The notes under the pieces were generated by a model, which worked only from the letters and a program-made list of their open reading frames with translations, ran no database searches and was not told the origin of the DNA. DNA of 27,354 nt from NCBI GenBank assembly GCA_047921175.1, contig JBLRWQ010000042.1, positions 1-27,354 on the forward strand, given 5' to 3'. The position numbers were made by a program, and so were the translations under genes. This document shows positions 6,482-14,208 of the stretch, piece after piece. The DNA comes from T1Sed10-7 sp047921175 (lineage in GTDB: Bacteria; Actinomycetota; Nitriliruptoria; Nitriliruptorales; Nitriliruptoraceae). Numbering within the stretch: the stretch's first letter is position 1; the number at the start of each line of letters is the position of its first letter.

Positions 6482-7999
6482 ATGAGCGTGCCCGACGAGC
6501 CCTTCGACACCCGGTGGGCGACGGCGTGGGAGCTGCGTCGCACCGACGCGGTGGCCGCGATGGCCCACGCGGCGCAGCTGCAGGAGGAGCTGGACGCCAC
6601 CGGCGCCGTCGAGGAGGAGCAGCGCGCCCGCGTCCTGCTGCTCGAGGGGTCGTGCCGGTGGCGTCTCAGCGCGTACGGCGAGGCGTTGCGCTGCCTGACC
6701 GAGGCGCTCGAGCTGCTGCCCTCGGTCCGGCGCGCGGAGCGGGCGGCCGCGCACCAGGACCTCGGCACGGTCCACATCTACCTCGGCCAGCATGACGAGG
6801 CGGTCGCGCAGCTACTCGACGCGCTGGAGCTGCGGGAGCTGATCGACGACGAGCAGGGCCGCTCCGACGTGGAGAACAACCTCGGCATCGTCTCCTACCA
6901 CCGCGGCGATCTGCACGAGGCGGAGCGGGCGTACCGGGCGGCCCTGGGCCGTCGCCAGCGGCTCGGCGACGTCGACGGGGTGGCCGCCGCCCGCAACAAC
7001 CTCGCGAAGGTGCTGACCGACCGCGGCCGCTTCCCCGAGGCCCGCGACCAGCTGGAGCTCGCCCGCGCCGCCTGGGCCGGGCTCGGCAACCACCGCGGGC
7101 TCGCGATGGCGATCACCAACCTCGGCGTCGTGCACCGTGACGAGGGCGACCTCGAGGCCGCGGCCGCCCGCTTCGAGGAGGCGCTGGCGATCAAGCGGGA
7201 GATCGCCGACGTGCTCGGCGCCTGCGAGACGGCCACCTTCCTCGGTCGGGTCCGGGCCCGGCAGCAGCGCACCGACGAGGCCCTGGACCTGCTGCACCGC
7301 GCCGCGGCCGACGCCGAACGCCTCGGGGTCGCCGGTGAGCTCGCCGAGGCCTGCCTTGCGCTGGCCGACGCCCACGAGAGCTTCGGGGACCATGCCGGCG
7401 CACTGGCGTGGTTCCGTCGCTACCACGACGCCGACCGGCGCCGTTTCGACGAGCGCTCCATGGCGCGCCTGCACGCGCTGCAGGTCTCCTACCAGCTGGC
7501 CCGGGCCGAGCACGAGGGCGCGACCGACGAGCTGACCGGGCTGCGCAACCGCCGGGCCTTCGACCGGGAGACCACCGAGCTGCTGCGGGACGCCCGACGG
7601 CGCGACCGGCTGCTGAGCGTGGCGCTGCTCGACCTCGACGACTTCAAGCAGGTCAACGACCGGTTCGGGCATGCGGTCGGCGACGAGGTGCTGCGCCGGG
7701 TCGCCGAGGTGCTCCGGACCCACTCCCGGGCTGCGGACGTCGCCTGCCGCTACGGCGGGGAGGAGTTCGCGATCACCCTGCCCGACACCGAGCTCGCCGA
7801 CGCGGTCCGCGCCGCGGACCAGCTACGACGGCGGGTCCGGGCCATCGACTGGTCGAGGATCCACCCGGAGCTCGCGGTCACCACCTCGATCGGGGTGGCG
7901 ACCGCCACGCCCGGTGACGACCTGGCCGAGCTGCTCGCCCGCGCGGACCGGGAGCTGTACCGCGCGAAGCACCAGGGCAAGGACCGGGTCCTGAGCTGA
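6482..7999 (+). CDS. TPR-repeat diguanylate cyclase (GGDEF domain)
   Basis: Makes the second messenger cyclic di-GMP from two GTP. Of 505 residues, the first 320 or so are tandem TPR-like helical hairpins (for example NNLGIVSYHRGDLHEAERAY and TNLGVVHRDEGDLEAAAARF), normally a protein-binding or sensing scaffold. A linker helix follows, and then the GGDEF domain from DELTGLRNRRAF (349-360) to the end. The active-site loop is GGEEF (425-429), a catalytically competent variant. RAAD at 416-419, five residues ahead of it, is an intact inhibitory I-site, so product feedback is expected. There is no signal peptide or membrane segment, so it should be cytosolic. It stands alone between the glnA terminator and an esterase gene. 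What the TPR part senses is unknown. Confidence 0.92.
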   Translation: MSVPDEPFDTRWATAWELRRTDAVAAMAHAAQLQEELDATGAVEEEQRARVLLLEGSCRWRLSAYGEALRCLTEALELLPSVRRAERAAAHQDLGTVHIYLGQHDEAVAQLLDALELRELIDDEQGRSDVENNLGIVSYHRGDLHEAERAYRAALGRRQRLGDVDGVAAARNNLAKVLTDRGRFPEARDQLELARAAWAGLGNHRGLAMAITNLGVVHRDEGDLEAAAARFEEALAIKREIADVLGACETATFLGRVRARQQRTDEALDLLHRAAADAERLGVAGELAEACLALADAHESFGDHAGALAWFRRYHDADRRRFDERSMARLHALQVSYQLARAEHEGATDELTGLRNRRAFDRETTELLRDARRRDRLLSVALLDLDDFKQVNDRFGHAVGDEVLRRVAEVLRTHSRAADVACRYGGEEFAITLPDTELADAVRAADQLRRRVRAIDWSRIHPELAVTTSIGVATATPGDDLAELLARADRELYRAKHQGKDRVLS

Positions 8000-8030
8000 C
8001 GCGTCCACCCACCGACCGAAGGCCACGAGC

Positions 8031-9014
8031 GTGCTGACCGATCTCCCCCTCGACGAGCTGGAGCGCTACCGCCCCACGATCACCGAACCCGACGACTTCG
8101 ACGCCTTCTGGGCCGCGCAGCTGGCCGACGCCCGTCGCCACGACCTCGCCGTGCAGACGGAGCGGGTCGACGCGTCCCTCCAGACCGTGGAGGTCCACGA
8201 CCTGCGGTTCCGGGGTCACGGCGGGGCCGAGATCGCCGCCTGGCTGCTGCTGCCGGCGCGGGCCGCACGCCCCCTGCCGGCCGTGGTGGAGTTCGCGAGC
8301 TACGGGGGCGGGCGCGGGCGGCCGCACGACCGCCTGGTCTGGTCCGCGGCCGGCTACGCCCATCTGGTCATGGACACCCGCGGCCAGGGCTCGAGCTCCA
8401 CGGCGGGCTGCACCGCCGATCCGGACGACACCGGCCAGCCGTCGGCCCCGGGCTACCTGACCCGTGGGATCCTCGACCCGGCGACCGCCTACCTGACCCG
8501 GCTGTACGTCGACACCGCGCGGGCGGTCGAGGTCGCCCGCAGCCACCCGGCCATCGACCCGGCCCGGATCGCGGTGGCGGGGGTCAGCCAGGGCGGTGGC
8601 CTGGCGCTGGCGGCGGCGCACCTGGCCGGGGACGCGGTCGCCGCCGTGGTGGCGGCGGTCCCCTTCCTGGCCCACATCCGTCGCGCCGTGGACCTCACCG
8701 ACGAGCAGCCGTACGCCGAGCTCACGAGCTACGCCACCACGCACCCCGACCACGTCGACCGTCTGTTCGCCACCCTCGCCTACCACGACGTCGTCAACCA
8801 CGCGAAGCGGGTGCATGCGCCGGCGCTGGTCACCACGGGGCTGGCCGACACGATCTGCCCGCCCTCGACGGTATACGCGGCCGCGAACCACCTCGCCGGG
8901 CCGGTCCAGGTGCTGGCCTACCCCTTCGACGACCACGACGGCGGCGGCTCGCACCGGGTTCGCGAGGAGCTGCGCTTCCTGGCGGGGCTCCTGCAGCCGG
9001 CGGTCACCTCCTGA
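8031..9014 (+). CDS. Acetyl esterase of the AXE1 / cephalosporin-C deacetylase (CE7) family
   Basis: Alpha/beta-hydrolase that removes acetyl groups from small or oligomeric acetylated sugars and similar esters; the natural substrate here is unknown. The 327 residues match the CE7 length and layout: the N-terminal ERYRPTITEPDDFDAFWAAQ region, the family motif RGQGSS, the nucleophile Ser186 in GVSQGGG, Asp273 in GLADTICPP, and His302 in DDHDGGG, forming a complete triad. No signal peptide is seen, so it is probably cytosolic as for most CE7 enzymes. The GTG start at 8031 lies 31 bases after the cyclase stop, so the two genes may share a transcript, though no functional link is evident. Confidence 0.88.
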   Translation: MLTDLPLDELERYRPTITEPDDFDAFWAAQLADARRHDLAVQTERVDASLQTVEVHDLRFRGHGGAEIAAWLLLPARAARPLPAVVEFASYGGGRGRPHDRLVWSAAGYAHLVMDTRGQGSSSTAGCTADPDDTGQPSAPGYLTRGILDPATAYLTRLYVDTARAVEVARSHPAIDPARIAVAGVSQGGGLALAAAHLAGDAVAAVVAAVPFLAHIRRAVDLTDEQPYAELTSYATTHPDHVDRLFATLAYHDVVNHAKRVHAPALVTTGLADTICPPSTVYAAANHLAGPVQVLAYPFDDHDGGGSHRVREELRFLAGLLQPAVTS

Positions 9015-9030
9015 ACGAGCCGACCGCCGG
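8997..9030. terminator. Hairpin between convergent genes
   Basis: A perfect 9-bp inverted repeat (8997-9005 with 9022-9030, 16-base loop) overlaps the stop of the esterase gene and lies just before the stop of the convergent DoxX gene. It could end transcription in both directions. No T-run is present. Confidence 0.5.
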
Positions 9031-9036
9031 TCGAGC

Positions 9037-9555
9037 TCATCCGGGGTCCCGCTGCCGCGTGGCCCAGCGGGCCCACCCGCCGAGCACGCCGAGCAGGATC
9101 GCGGCCCCGCCGATCACCGGACCGGACCAGCCGGTGAGGCCGAGCAGGTGGTCCAGCGAGTACGTCCCGGGGCCCGCCACCGCCACGCTGAGGGCGACGA
9201 CGATCAGGTACCCGTTCAGCTCCCACCCCTTGTCCACCGACCAGAACCCGGCCTCGGCGTTGTTGACCAGGGCCGCCGTGGTCATGGTGCCGGCCATGGC
9301 TGCGGCGCTGAGCGGCGTGAGCAGGCCCAGCGCCAGCCCGAGCCCACCCGCGATCTCGCCGCTGCCGGCGAGCACCGCCGCCGCACGGCCGGTCCCGAAG
9401 CCGAGCCCACGGAACCAAGCGGCCGTCCCGTCCAGCCCGCCGCCGCCGAACCACCCGAACAGCTTCTGGAACCCGTGCAGCGAGAACGTCACGCCCACCA
9501 GCACCCGCAGCAGCAGCAGCGCGAGGTCCACGTCGGAGCCGCTCACGATGTCCAC
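9037..9555 (-). CDS. DoxX-family membrane protein
   Basis: Small inner-membrane protein of the DoxX/SURF4-like family. Members are found near redox and stress genes, but their exact role is generally unclear. The 172-residue sequence has four hydrophobic segments. It starts with the family pattern LLLRVLVGVTFSLHGFQKLF, with a conserved Gly-rich loop (GWFGGGG), followed by GSGEIAGGLGLALGLLTPL and a WSVDKGWELNGYLIVVALSVA segment. The ATG at 9555 lies inside the 3' end of the HAD gene (13-base overlap), so it is probably translated from the same message as HAD and the hydrolase upstream. It is convergent with the esterase gene, 22 bases apart. Confidence 0.85.
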   Translation of the reverse strand: MDIVSGSDVDLALLLLRVLVGVTFSLHGFQKLFGWFGGGGLDGTAAWFRGLGFGTGRAAAVLAGSGEIAGGLGLALGLLTPLSAAAMAGTMTTAALVNNAEAGFWSVDKGWELNGYLIVVALSVAVAGPGTYSLDHLLGLTGWSGPVIGGAAILLGVLGGWARWATRQRDPG

Positions 9556-10199
9556 GGTCCGCCCTCCAGATCGTCGAGGGAGACGGTGAGCACGATCCTA
9601 TCGGCGGCCGCGAGGTCACCGGGAGGGATGTGGCCACGGACGACCGCGATGGTGAACAGCCCCGCGGCGCGTGCGCTGGCGACCCCGACGTCGGTGTCCT
9701 CCACCGCCGCCGAGCGCGACGGCTCGGCCTCCAGCAGCCGTAGGGCCCGGCGGTACGGCTCCGGGTCCGGCTTGTGTCGCGTCACGTCGTCGCTGCCGAC
9801 CACGGCGTCCACCAGCCCATCGACCTCGGCCCGCTCCAGCACCCGTGCCACGTGGGCGTGGGTCGACGAGGAGGCCACCCCGATCGGGACACCACGCCCG
9901 GCGAGGGCACGCAGGAGGCCGACGGCGTCGTCGAACAGCACCAGCTCGGTGGCGAACCGGGCCAGGAACCGTTCCCGGAGCGCCCGCCGGAACACCGCCG
10001 GATCACCGAGGGGGACCCGGGTATCGAAGTGCGCGAAGGTCTCCCGGTAGGGTCGACCGACGGTCTCGCGGGCATCGGCCACGGTCGGCACGTAGCCGCG
10101 CTCGCGGAGCACGTCGGCCCAGGCCCGGTCCGAGATCGGCTCGGTGTCCGCCAGCGTGCCGTCGCAGTCGAACACGACCGCCTGCGGCAGCGCCGTCAC
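9543..10199 (-). CDS. HAD-superfamily phosphatase / beta-phosphoglucomutase-like
   Basis: Haloacid-dehalogenase-fold phosphohydrolase or phosphomutase of subfamily I; the substrate cannot be told from sequence. The 218 residues contain all four HAD motifs: DCDGT with the nucleophile Asp11 and acid Asp13, the motif II serines in GVASSSTH, the motif III lysine in RHKPDPEPY, and EDTDVGVASARAAG as motif IV. The alpha-helical cap follows motif I, as in beta-phosphoglucomutase and phosphoglycolate phosphatase relatives. The GTG at 10199 overlaps the stop of the upstream hydrolase gene (GTGA), so the two are coupled. Function in the operon is unknown. Confidence 0.87.
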   Translation of the reverse strand: MTALPQAVVFDCDGTLADTEPISDRAWADVLRERGYVPTVADARETVGRPYRETFAHFDTRVPLGDPAVFRRALRERFLARFATELVLFDDAVGLLRALAGRGVPIGVASSSTHAHVARVLERAEVDGLVDAVVGSDDVTRHKPDPEPYRRALRLLEAEPSRSAAVEDTDVGVASARAAGLFTIAVVRGHIPPGDLAAADRIVLTVSLDDLEGGPWTS

Positions 10200-11194
10200 C
10201 CCGGACCCGGCTGGTCCGCGGCCACGACCGGCTCCAACGGTCCGGGTCCGGCCAGCGCGAGGATCGCATCGGCGACCACGTCCGGGGCCTCCTCGTGGAC
10301 CAGGTGCCCGACGCCGGGGATCGCCACCAGCCGGGCGTCGAGGTCGTGGGCCACGCGCCCGGCGAGGTGGAAGGCGGTCACCCGGTCCTCCTCGCCCCAG
10401 ATCACCACCGCGGGCACGCGCAGCCGGTGCGGCTGCTGCGGCGGTGCCATCCAGGGGATCCGGCGCCGGACCTTGCGGACGCCCCAGTCCAGCAGGGCAC
10501 GCCGCGACAGGGTCCGGTAGTAGGCCAGCCAGGCGGCCGGGTCGACCGTGACCGCATCGGCGTAGCGGTCCATGGCGTGCGTGTCGAAGGGGGTCTGGAC
10601 CACCGCCGAGCGGCGGATCGCGGCGCGTGTCAGCGGTCGGCCCGCCACCCGGAAGGCCAGCTGCGGCAGCAGCGGCAGGTTGAACAGCGGCACGTGCCAG
10701 GAGACCGTCAGGTCCAGCTGCCGGAAGGGTGAGGAGGCCACCACCAGGGCCCGGACGCGGCCGGGATGGCGGAAGGCGGTCGCGAGCGCGACGGCACCGC
10801 CCCAGTCGTGCCCGACCAGCACGGCCTTGCGGGCGTGCAGCCCCCGGATCAGCTGGGCGATCTCATCGGCGAGGATCGCCGGCTCGTAGCCGGTCCGCGG
10901 GGTGTCGGAGCGTCCGAAGCCCTTGAGGTCCGGGCAGACCACGCGGTAGCCGGCTGCGGCGAGCCGCGTGGCCACGGGCTCCCAGCAGGAGCCGTCCTGC
11001 GGCCAGCCGTGCAGGAGCAGCGCCAGATCGTCACCCGGTCCCGGGTCGTCGCCCGCCCCGGGCTCACGCCAGGACGGTGAGCCCAGCGCCCGCACGTAGA
11101 AGCGGGTCTGGCCCCCTCGGACGTAGCCCTCACGCCACACGCGCCGCACCTCCGACGTGGGCAGGGTACGACCTCGACGCCACGTGCCGCGCAT
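10196..11194 (-). CDS. Alpha/beta hydrolase, epoxide hydrolase-like
   Basis: Alpha/beta-hydrolase whose nucleophile is Asp rather than Ser, the pattern of epoxide hydrolases and haloalkane dehalogenases. The 332 residues show the oxyanion motif HGWP (62-65), the nucleophile elbow GHDWGG with Asp130, the acid Asp270 in IWGEED, and the base His297 in GVGHLVH. The lid region (about 160-245) includes a Tyr-Tyr pair (AWLAYYRTL) that could supply the ring-opening tyrosine, favouring epoxide hydrolase (inference). The N-terminal 20 residues are Arg-rich and outside the fold, so a start further in is possible. It follows glnE by 9 bases and couples to the HAD gene. I do not see why it travels with glnE. 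Confidence 0.85.
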   Translation of the reverse strand: MRGTWRRGRTLPTSEVRRVWREGYVRGGQTRFYVRALGSPSWREPGAGDDPGPGDDLALLLHGWPQDGSCWEPVATRLAAAGYRVVCPDLKGFGRSDTPRTGYEPAILADEIAQLIRGLHARKAVLVGHDWGGAVALATAFRHPGRVRALVVASSPFRQLDLTVSWHVPLFNLPLLPQLAFRVAGRPLTRAAIRRSAVVQTPFDTHAMDRYADAVTVDPAAWLAYYRTLSRRALLDWGVRKVRRRIPWMAPPQQPHRLRVPAVVIWGEEDRVTAFHLAGRVAHDLDARLVAIPGVGHLVHEEAPDVVADAILALAGPGPLEPVVAADQPGPG

Positions 11195-11203
11195 CGCGCC
11201 GCC

Positions 11204-14197
11204 TCACAGGCCGTAGAAGACCCGCTCGCAGACGGCCCGGACATGCCTGGCGTGCCGACGACGATCCTCCTCGAGCTCCTGCCACCCCCCTCGCCCGTAC
11301 CCCATGGCCCGGGCCAGGGTCTCCAACTGCAGCTGCGAGGACGGCAGGACGTCGACGTCCCGATGCCGCCGCAGGTAGAGCCGGTTGCGCAGCTGCGACA
11401 GGAAGCGGTAGCCGTCCCGGAGCCAGGCGGCGTCGCGGTGGTCCAGCAGGCTGGCGTCCTGGAGCAGGTCGAGGGCCGCCATCGTCGAGGTGGTCCTGAG
11501 CCCCGGCTCGCGGCCACCGTACTGCTGCAGGGTGAGCTGCACCGTCCACTCCACGTCCGACAACCCCCCCGGACCGAGCTTGAGGTGGCGCTCGGCCGGG
11601 ACCCGCCGCGGGATGCGCTCCTTCTCCAGCCGGGCCTTCATACGCCGCATCGGGACCACCACGGCGCCGGGGTCGTCGGGGTAGGCCCAGCGCTCGGCGT
11701 CCTCCAGCAGACGACGCCCGAGCTCGCGGTCCCCGGCGACGGTCCGGGCCCGCAGCAGCGACTGGTGCTCCCATGGCTCCGCCCAGCGTTCCCAGTAGGC
11801 CAGGTAGGACGCGTAGGACCGTGACAGCGGACCACTGCGGCCCTCGGGACGCAGGTCCGCGTCGACCTCGAAGGCGGTGCCCTCGGAGGTGATCGCCGAC
11901 AGCGACCGCAGCACGTTCCCGGCGATCTCCAGCGCGAGCCGGGTCGCCTCGCGCTCGTCCGCACCGTCGACGACCTCGTGGACGAACAGCACGTCGAGGT
12001 CGGAGACGTAGTGCAGCTCCCGGCCACCGAGCTTCCCCATCCCGATGATGGCGATGCTGACCGGCAGGTCGTCCGGCCCGGAGAGCCCCCGGTCCCGCGC
12101 CTGCCGGCGGAGCTCGTCACGCAACGCCCCGGTCAGGCAGGCCTCCCCGAGCCCGGTGAGCTCCTCCCCCACGCCGCCCACGGTGGTACCGCCGGACAGG
12201 TCCCGGAGCACGATGCGGAGCAGCTCGTGCCGCTTGAAGCGACGTAGCGCGGCGGTGGTGTCCTGCCAGTGCAACCGCCCGACCGCGAGCCGGACCAGCT
12301 CGTCCCGGGTGCGCGGCTGGGACAGGACGCGTTCGTCGCGCAACCAGTCCACCCCCTGCGGCTGGCTGACCAGCAGCTCGCCGGCCACGGGACTGGTGCC
12401 GAGCACCCGTCCGACGAGGTCGGCCGAGTCCGGGTGGTCGCGGAGGTAGGCGAGCAGCTCGCTCGAGTCGCTCTGGGCCTCGACGAGACGCCGGAAGCCC
12501 TGCAGCCCCGCGTCGGGGTCGGGGGTGTCCTGCAGCACCTGGAGGATCGCCGGCAGCACCGCCCGCACGGTCCGGGCCCGGCGACTGACCCCAACGGTCA
12601 TGGACCCGATGTCGCGCAACGCGGCCGGAGCGTCGCGGAACCCGATCGCGCGCAAGCGCTCGATCGCCGCCTCCTCGCCCATCGCGGTCCGCTCGCCCGG
12701 CACGCTCACCCCGGCCGCCTGCGCCGGCACGCTGGCGTAGACCTCGAGCAGCGGCCGGTAGAAGAGCCGGGCGTGGAGACGGGAGACCTCGCGCTGGGTC
12801 CGGGCCAGCTCCGCGAGGAACGGTGCGCGGGCCGGCTCGTCGCTGAGCGCGCGGTAGCCGAGGGTGCGCGCCAACCACTCCTGCCGGGCCGGATCCTCGG
12901 GCACCGTGTGGGTCCGCCGCTCATGCGCGAGCTGGAGGCGGTGCTCGACGGTCCTCAGCCGGCGGTAGGCCTCGGCGAACGCGGCCGCGTCCTCCTCCTC
13001 GACGTAGCCGTTGGCGGCCAGGGCCCGCAAGGTCGGCAGCGTCCCGGTGAGCCGGAGCGAGCGGTCCCCGCGGCCGTGGACGAGCTGGAGCAACTGGACG
13101 GTGAACTCGATGTCGCGGATCCCGCCCGGGCCGAGCTTGAGCTGGCGGTCGCGGTGGCGGACCACCTCGGGCTTGGCCTCGATCCGCCCCTTCATGCGCC
13201 GGGTCTCCGCGATCACCTCCGGGTCGAGGTGCTCGGGCCAGACGTAGGGCTCGGCCGCGGCCAGCAGCTCGGCACCGAGGTCGCGGTCCCCGGCGACGGG
13301 CCGGGCCTTCAGCAGCGCCTGGAACTCCCAGGTCTTCGCCCAGCGTTCCCAGTAGGCCTGGAAGGACGCGACCCGACGCGACAGCGGCCCGGAACGGCCC
13401 TCGGGGCGCAGCGTCGGGTCGATGTCGTAGGCCCGCCCCATCGTCGTGGAGGCGTTCAGCAGCTCCATCAGGGTGGTGAGGACCTGGCGGGCCTCCCGGG
13501 CCGCGTCGTCGTCGGCGGCACCGTCGACCGGCTCGTGGACGAACACGACATCGACGTCGGACACGTAGTTGAGCTCGCTGCCACCGAGCTTGCCCATGCC
13601 GATCACGGCGATCCGCGCGGCCGGCTGCTGCCCCGCCACCGCGGCGTGCACCGCCCGCAGCGTGCCGCGGAGCACGCCCTCGGCCAGCCGCGCCAGCTCC
13701 GCGCCGACCTCCTCGAGCTCCGCGGCGCCGGTCAGGTCCCGGCCGGCGAGGTCCGCGGTGGCCCGTCGGCGGATCTGTGCGATGCCCGCCGCCTGCACCG
13801 CAGGGTCGTCGCTGGCCTGGACCGCGGCTGCGACCGCATCGGCGGTGGCCGCCACCTCGACGCTGTCGAGGGTGCGCAGGGCCTCGACCGCGTCGCGGTA
13901 GCGGCCGATCAGGTCACCGAGCGGCCGTGACGCACCGGCGACGGCGACGACCCGGGCGAACCAGTCGGGGGTGGCCCGGACCTGGTCGAACAGGGCCCGG
14001 TCGGTGCGTGCCAGGCTGGCGAGCGAGGTCAGGGCGTCCTCCGGTGCGGCCGCCTCCGACAGCGCATCGAGGAACGCCTGCTCGGGACCGTCGTCGACGA
14101 GGAGGTCGGCATCGGCCAGCAGCCCCAGCGCCCGGTCGGGCTCGAGCCCGGCCCGGGCGAGGCGGCCGCGCAGGACCCGGTCGTGGGTGTCCGCCAT
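11204..14197 (-). CDS. glnE: Bifunctional glutamine synthetase adenylyltransferase / deadenylylase
   Basis: Adds AMP to, and removes it from, the regulatory tyrosine of GlnA according to nitrogen status. The 997-residue protein has the duplicated GlnE plan. The N-terminal half carries GMGKLGG (200-206) plus SDVD (213-216); the C-terminal half carries GMGKLGG (about 719-725) plus SDLD. The RPEGRSGPLSR motif occurs in both halves, and helical regions fill the rest. Both nucleotidyltransferase active sites look intact. The ATG at 14197 (MADTHDRVLRGRL) gives the usual actinobacterial length; the frame is open further upstream, but only as antisense shadow of glnA2. It follows glnA2 by 11 bases. 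The expected substrate, Tyr405 of GlnA, is encoded in the window. Confidence 0.96.
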   Translation of the reverse strand: MADTHDRVLRGRLARAGLEPDRALGLLADADLLVDDGPEQAFLDALSEAAAPEDALTSLASLARTDRALFDQVRATPDWFARVVAVAGASRPLGDLIGRYRDAVEALRTLDSVEVAATADAVAAAVQASDDPAVQAAGIAQIRRRATADLAGRDLTGAAELEEVGAELARLAEGVLRGTLRAVHAAVAGQQPAARIAVIGMGKLGGSELNYVSDVDVVFVHEPVDGAADDDAAREARQVLTTLMELLNASTTMGRAYDIDPTLRPEGRSGPLSRRVASFQAYWERWAKTWEFQALLKARPVAGDRDLGAELLAAAEPYVWPEHLDPEVIAETRRMKGRIEAKPEVVRHRDRQLKLGPGGIRDIEFTVQLLQLVHGRGDRSLRLTGTLPTLRALAANGYVEEEDAAAFAEAYRRLRTVEHRLQLAHERRTHTVPEDPARQEWLARTLGYRALSDEPARAPFLAELARTQREVSRLHARLFYRPLLEVYASVPAQAAGVSVPGERTAMGEEAAIERLRAIGFRDAPAALRDIGSMTVGVSRRARTVRAVLPAILQVLQDTPDPDAGLQGFRRLVEAQSDSSELLAYLRDHPDSADLVGRVLGTSPVAGELLVSQPQGVDWLRDERVLSQPRTRDELVRLAVGRLHWQDTTAALRRFKRHELLRIVLRDLSGGTTVGGVGEELTGLGEACLTGALRDELRRQARDRGLSGPDDLPVSIAIIGMGKLGGRELHYVSDLDVLFVHEVVDGADEREATRLALEIAGNVLRSLSAITSEGTAFEVDADLRPEGRSGPLSRSYASYLAYWERWAEPWEHQSLLRARTVAGDRELGRRLLEDAERWAYPDDPGAVVVPMRRMKARLEKERIPRRVPAERHLKLGPGGLSDVEWTVQLTLQQYGGREPGLRTTSTMAALDLLQDASLLDHRDAAWLRDGYRFLSQLRNRLYLRRHRDVDVLPSSQLQLETLARAMGYGRGGWQELEEDRRRHARHVRAVCERVFYGL

Positions 14198-14208
14198 CCC
14201 GGTGCCGC

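Noticed and set aside
4870..6777. A 635-residue open frame on the minus strand across glnA
   Set aside because: It is antisense to a certain gene; its Arg/Val/Gly-rich composition and lack of any family motif are typical of shadows in very GC-rich DNA.
7441..7448. A lone GTTTC inside the cyclase gene as a GlnR-like box
   Set aside because: No partner box at 11-base spacing and it is within coding sequence.
12269..13930. A 553-residue open frame antisense to glnE
   Set aside because: Gly/Arg/Leu-rich, no motif, no ribosome site; glnE on the other strand is unambiguous.
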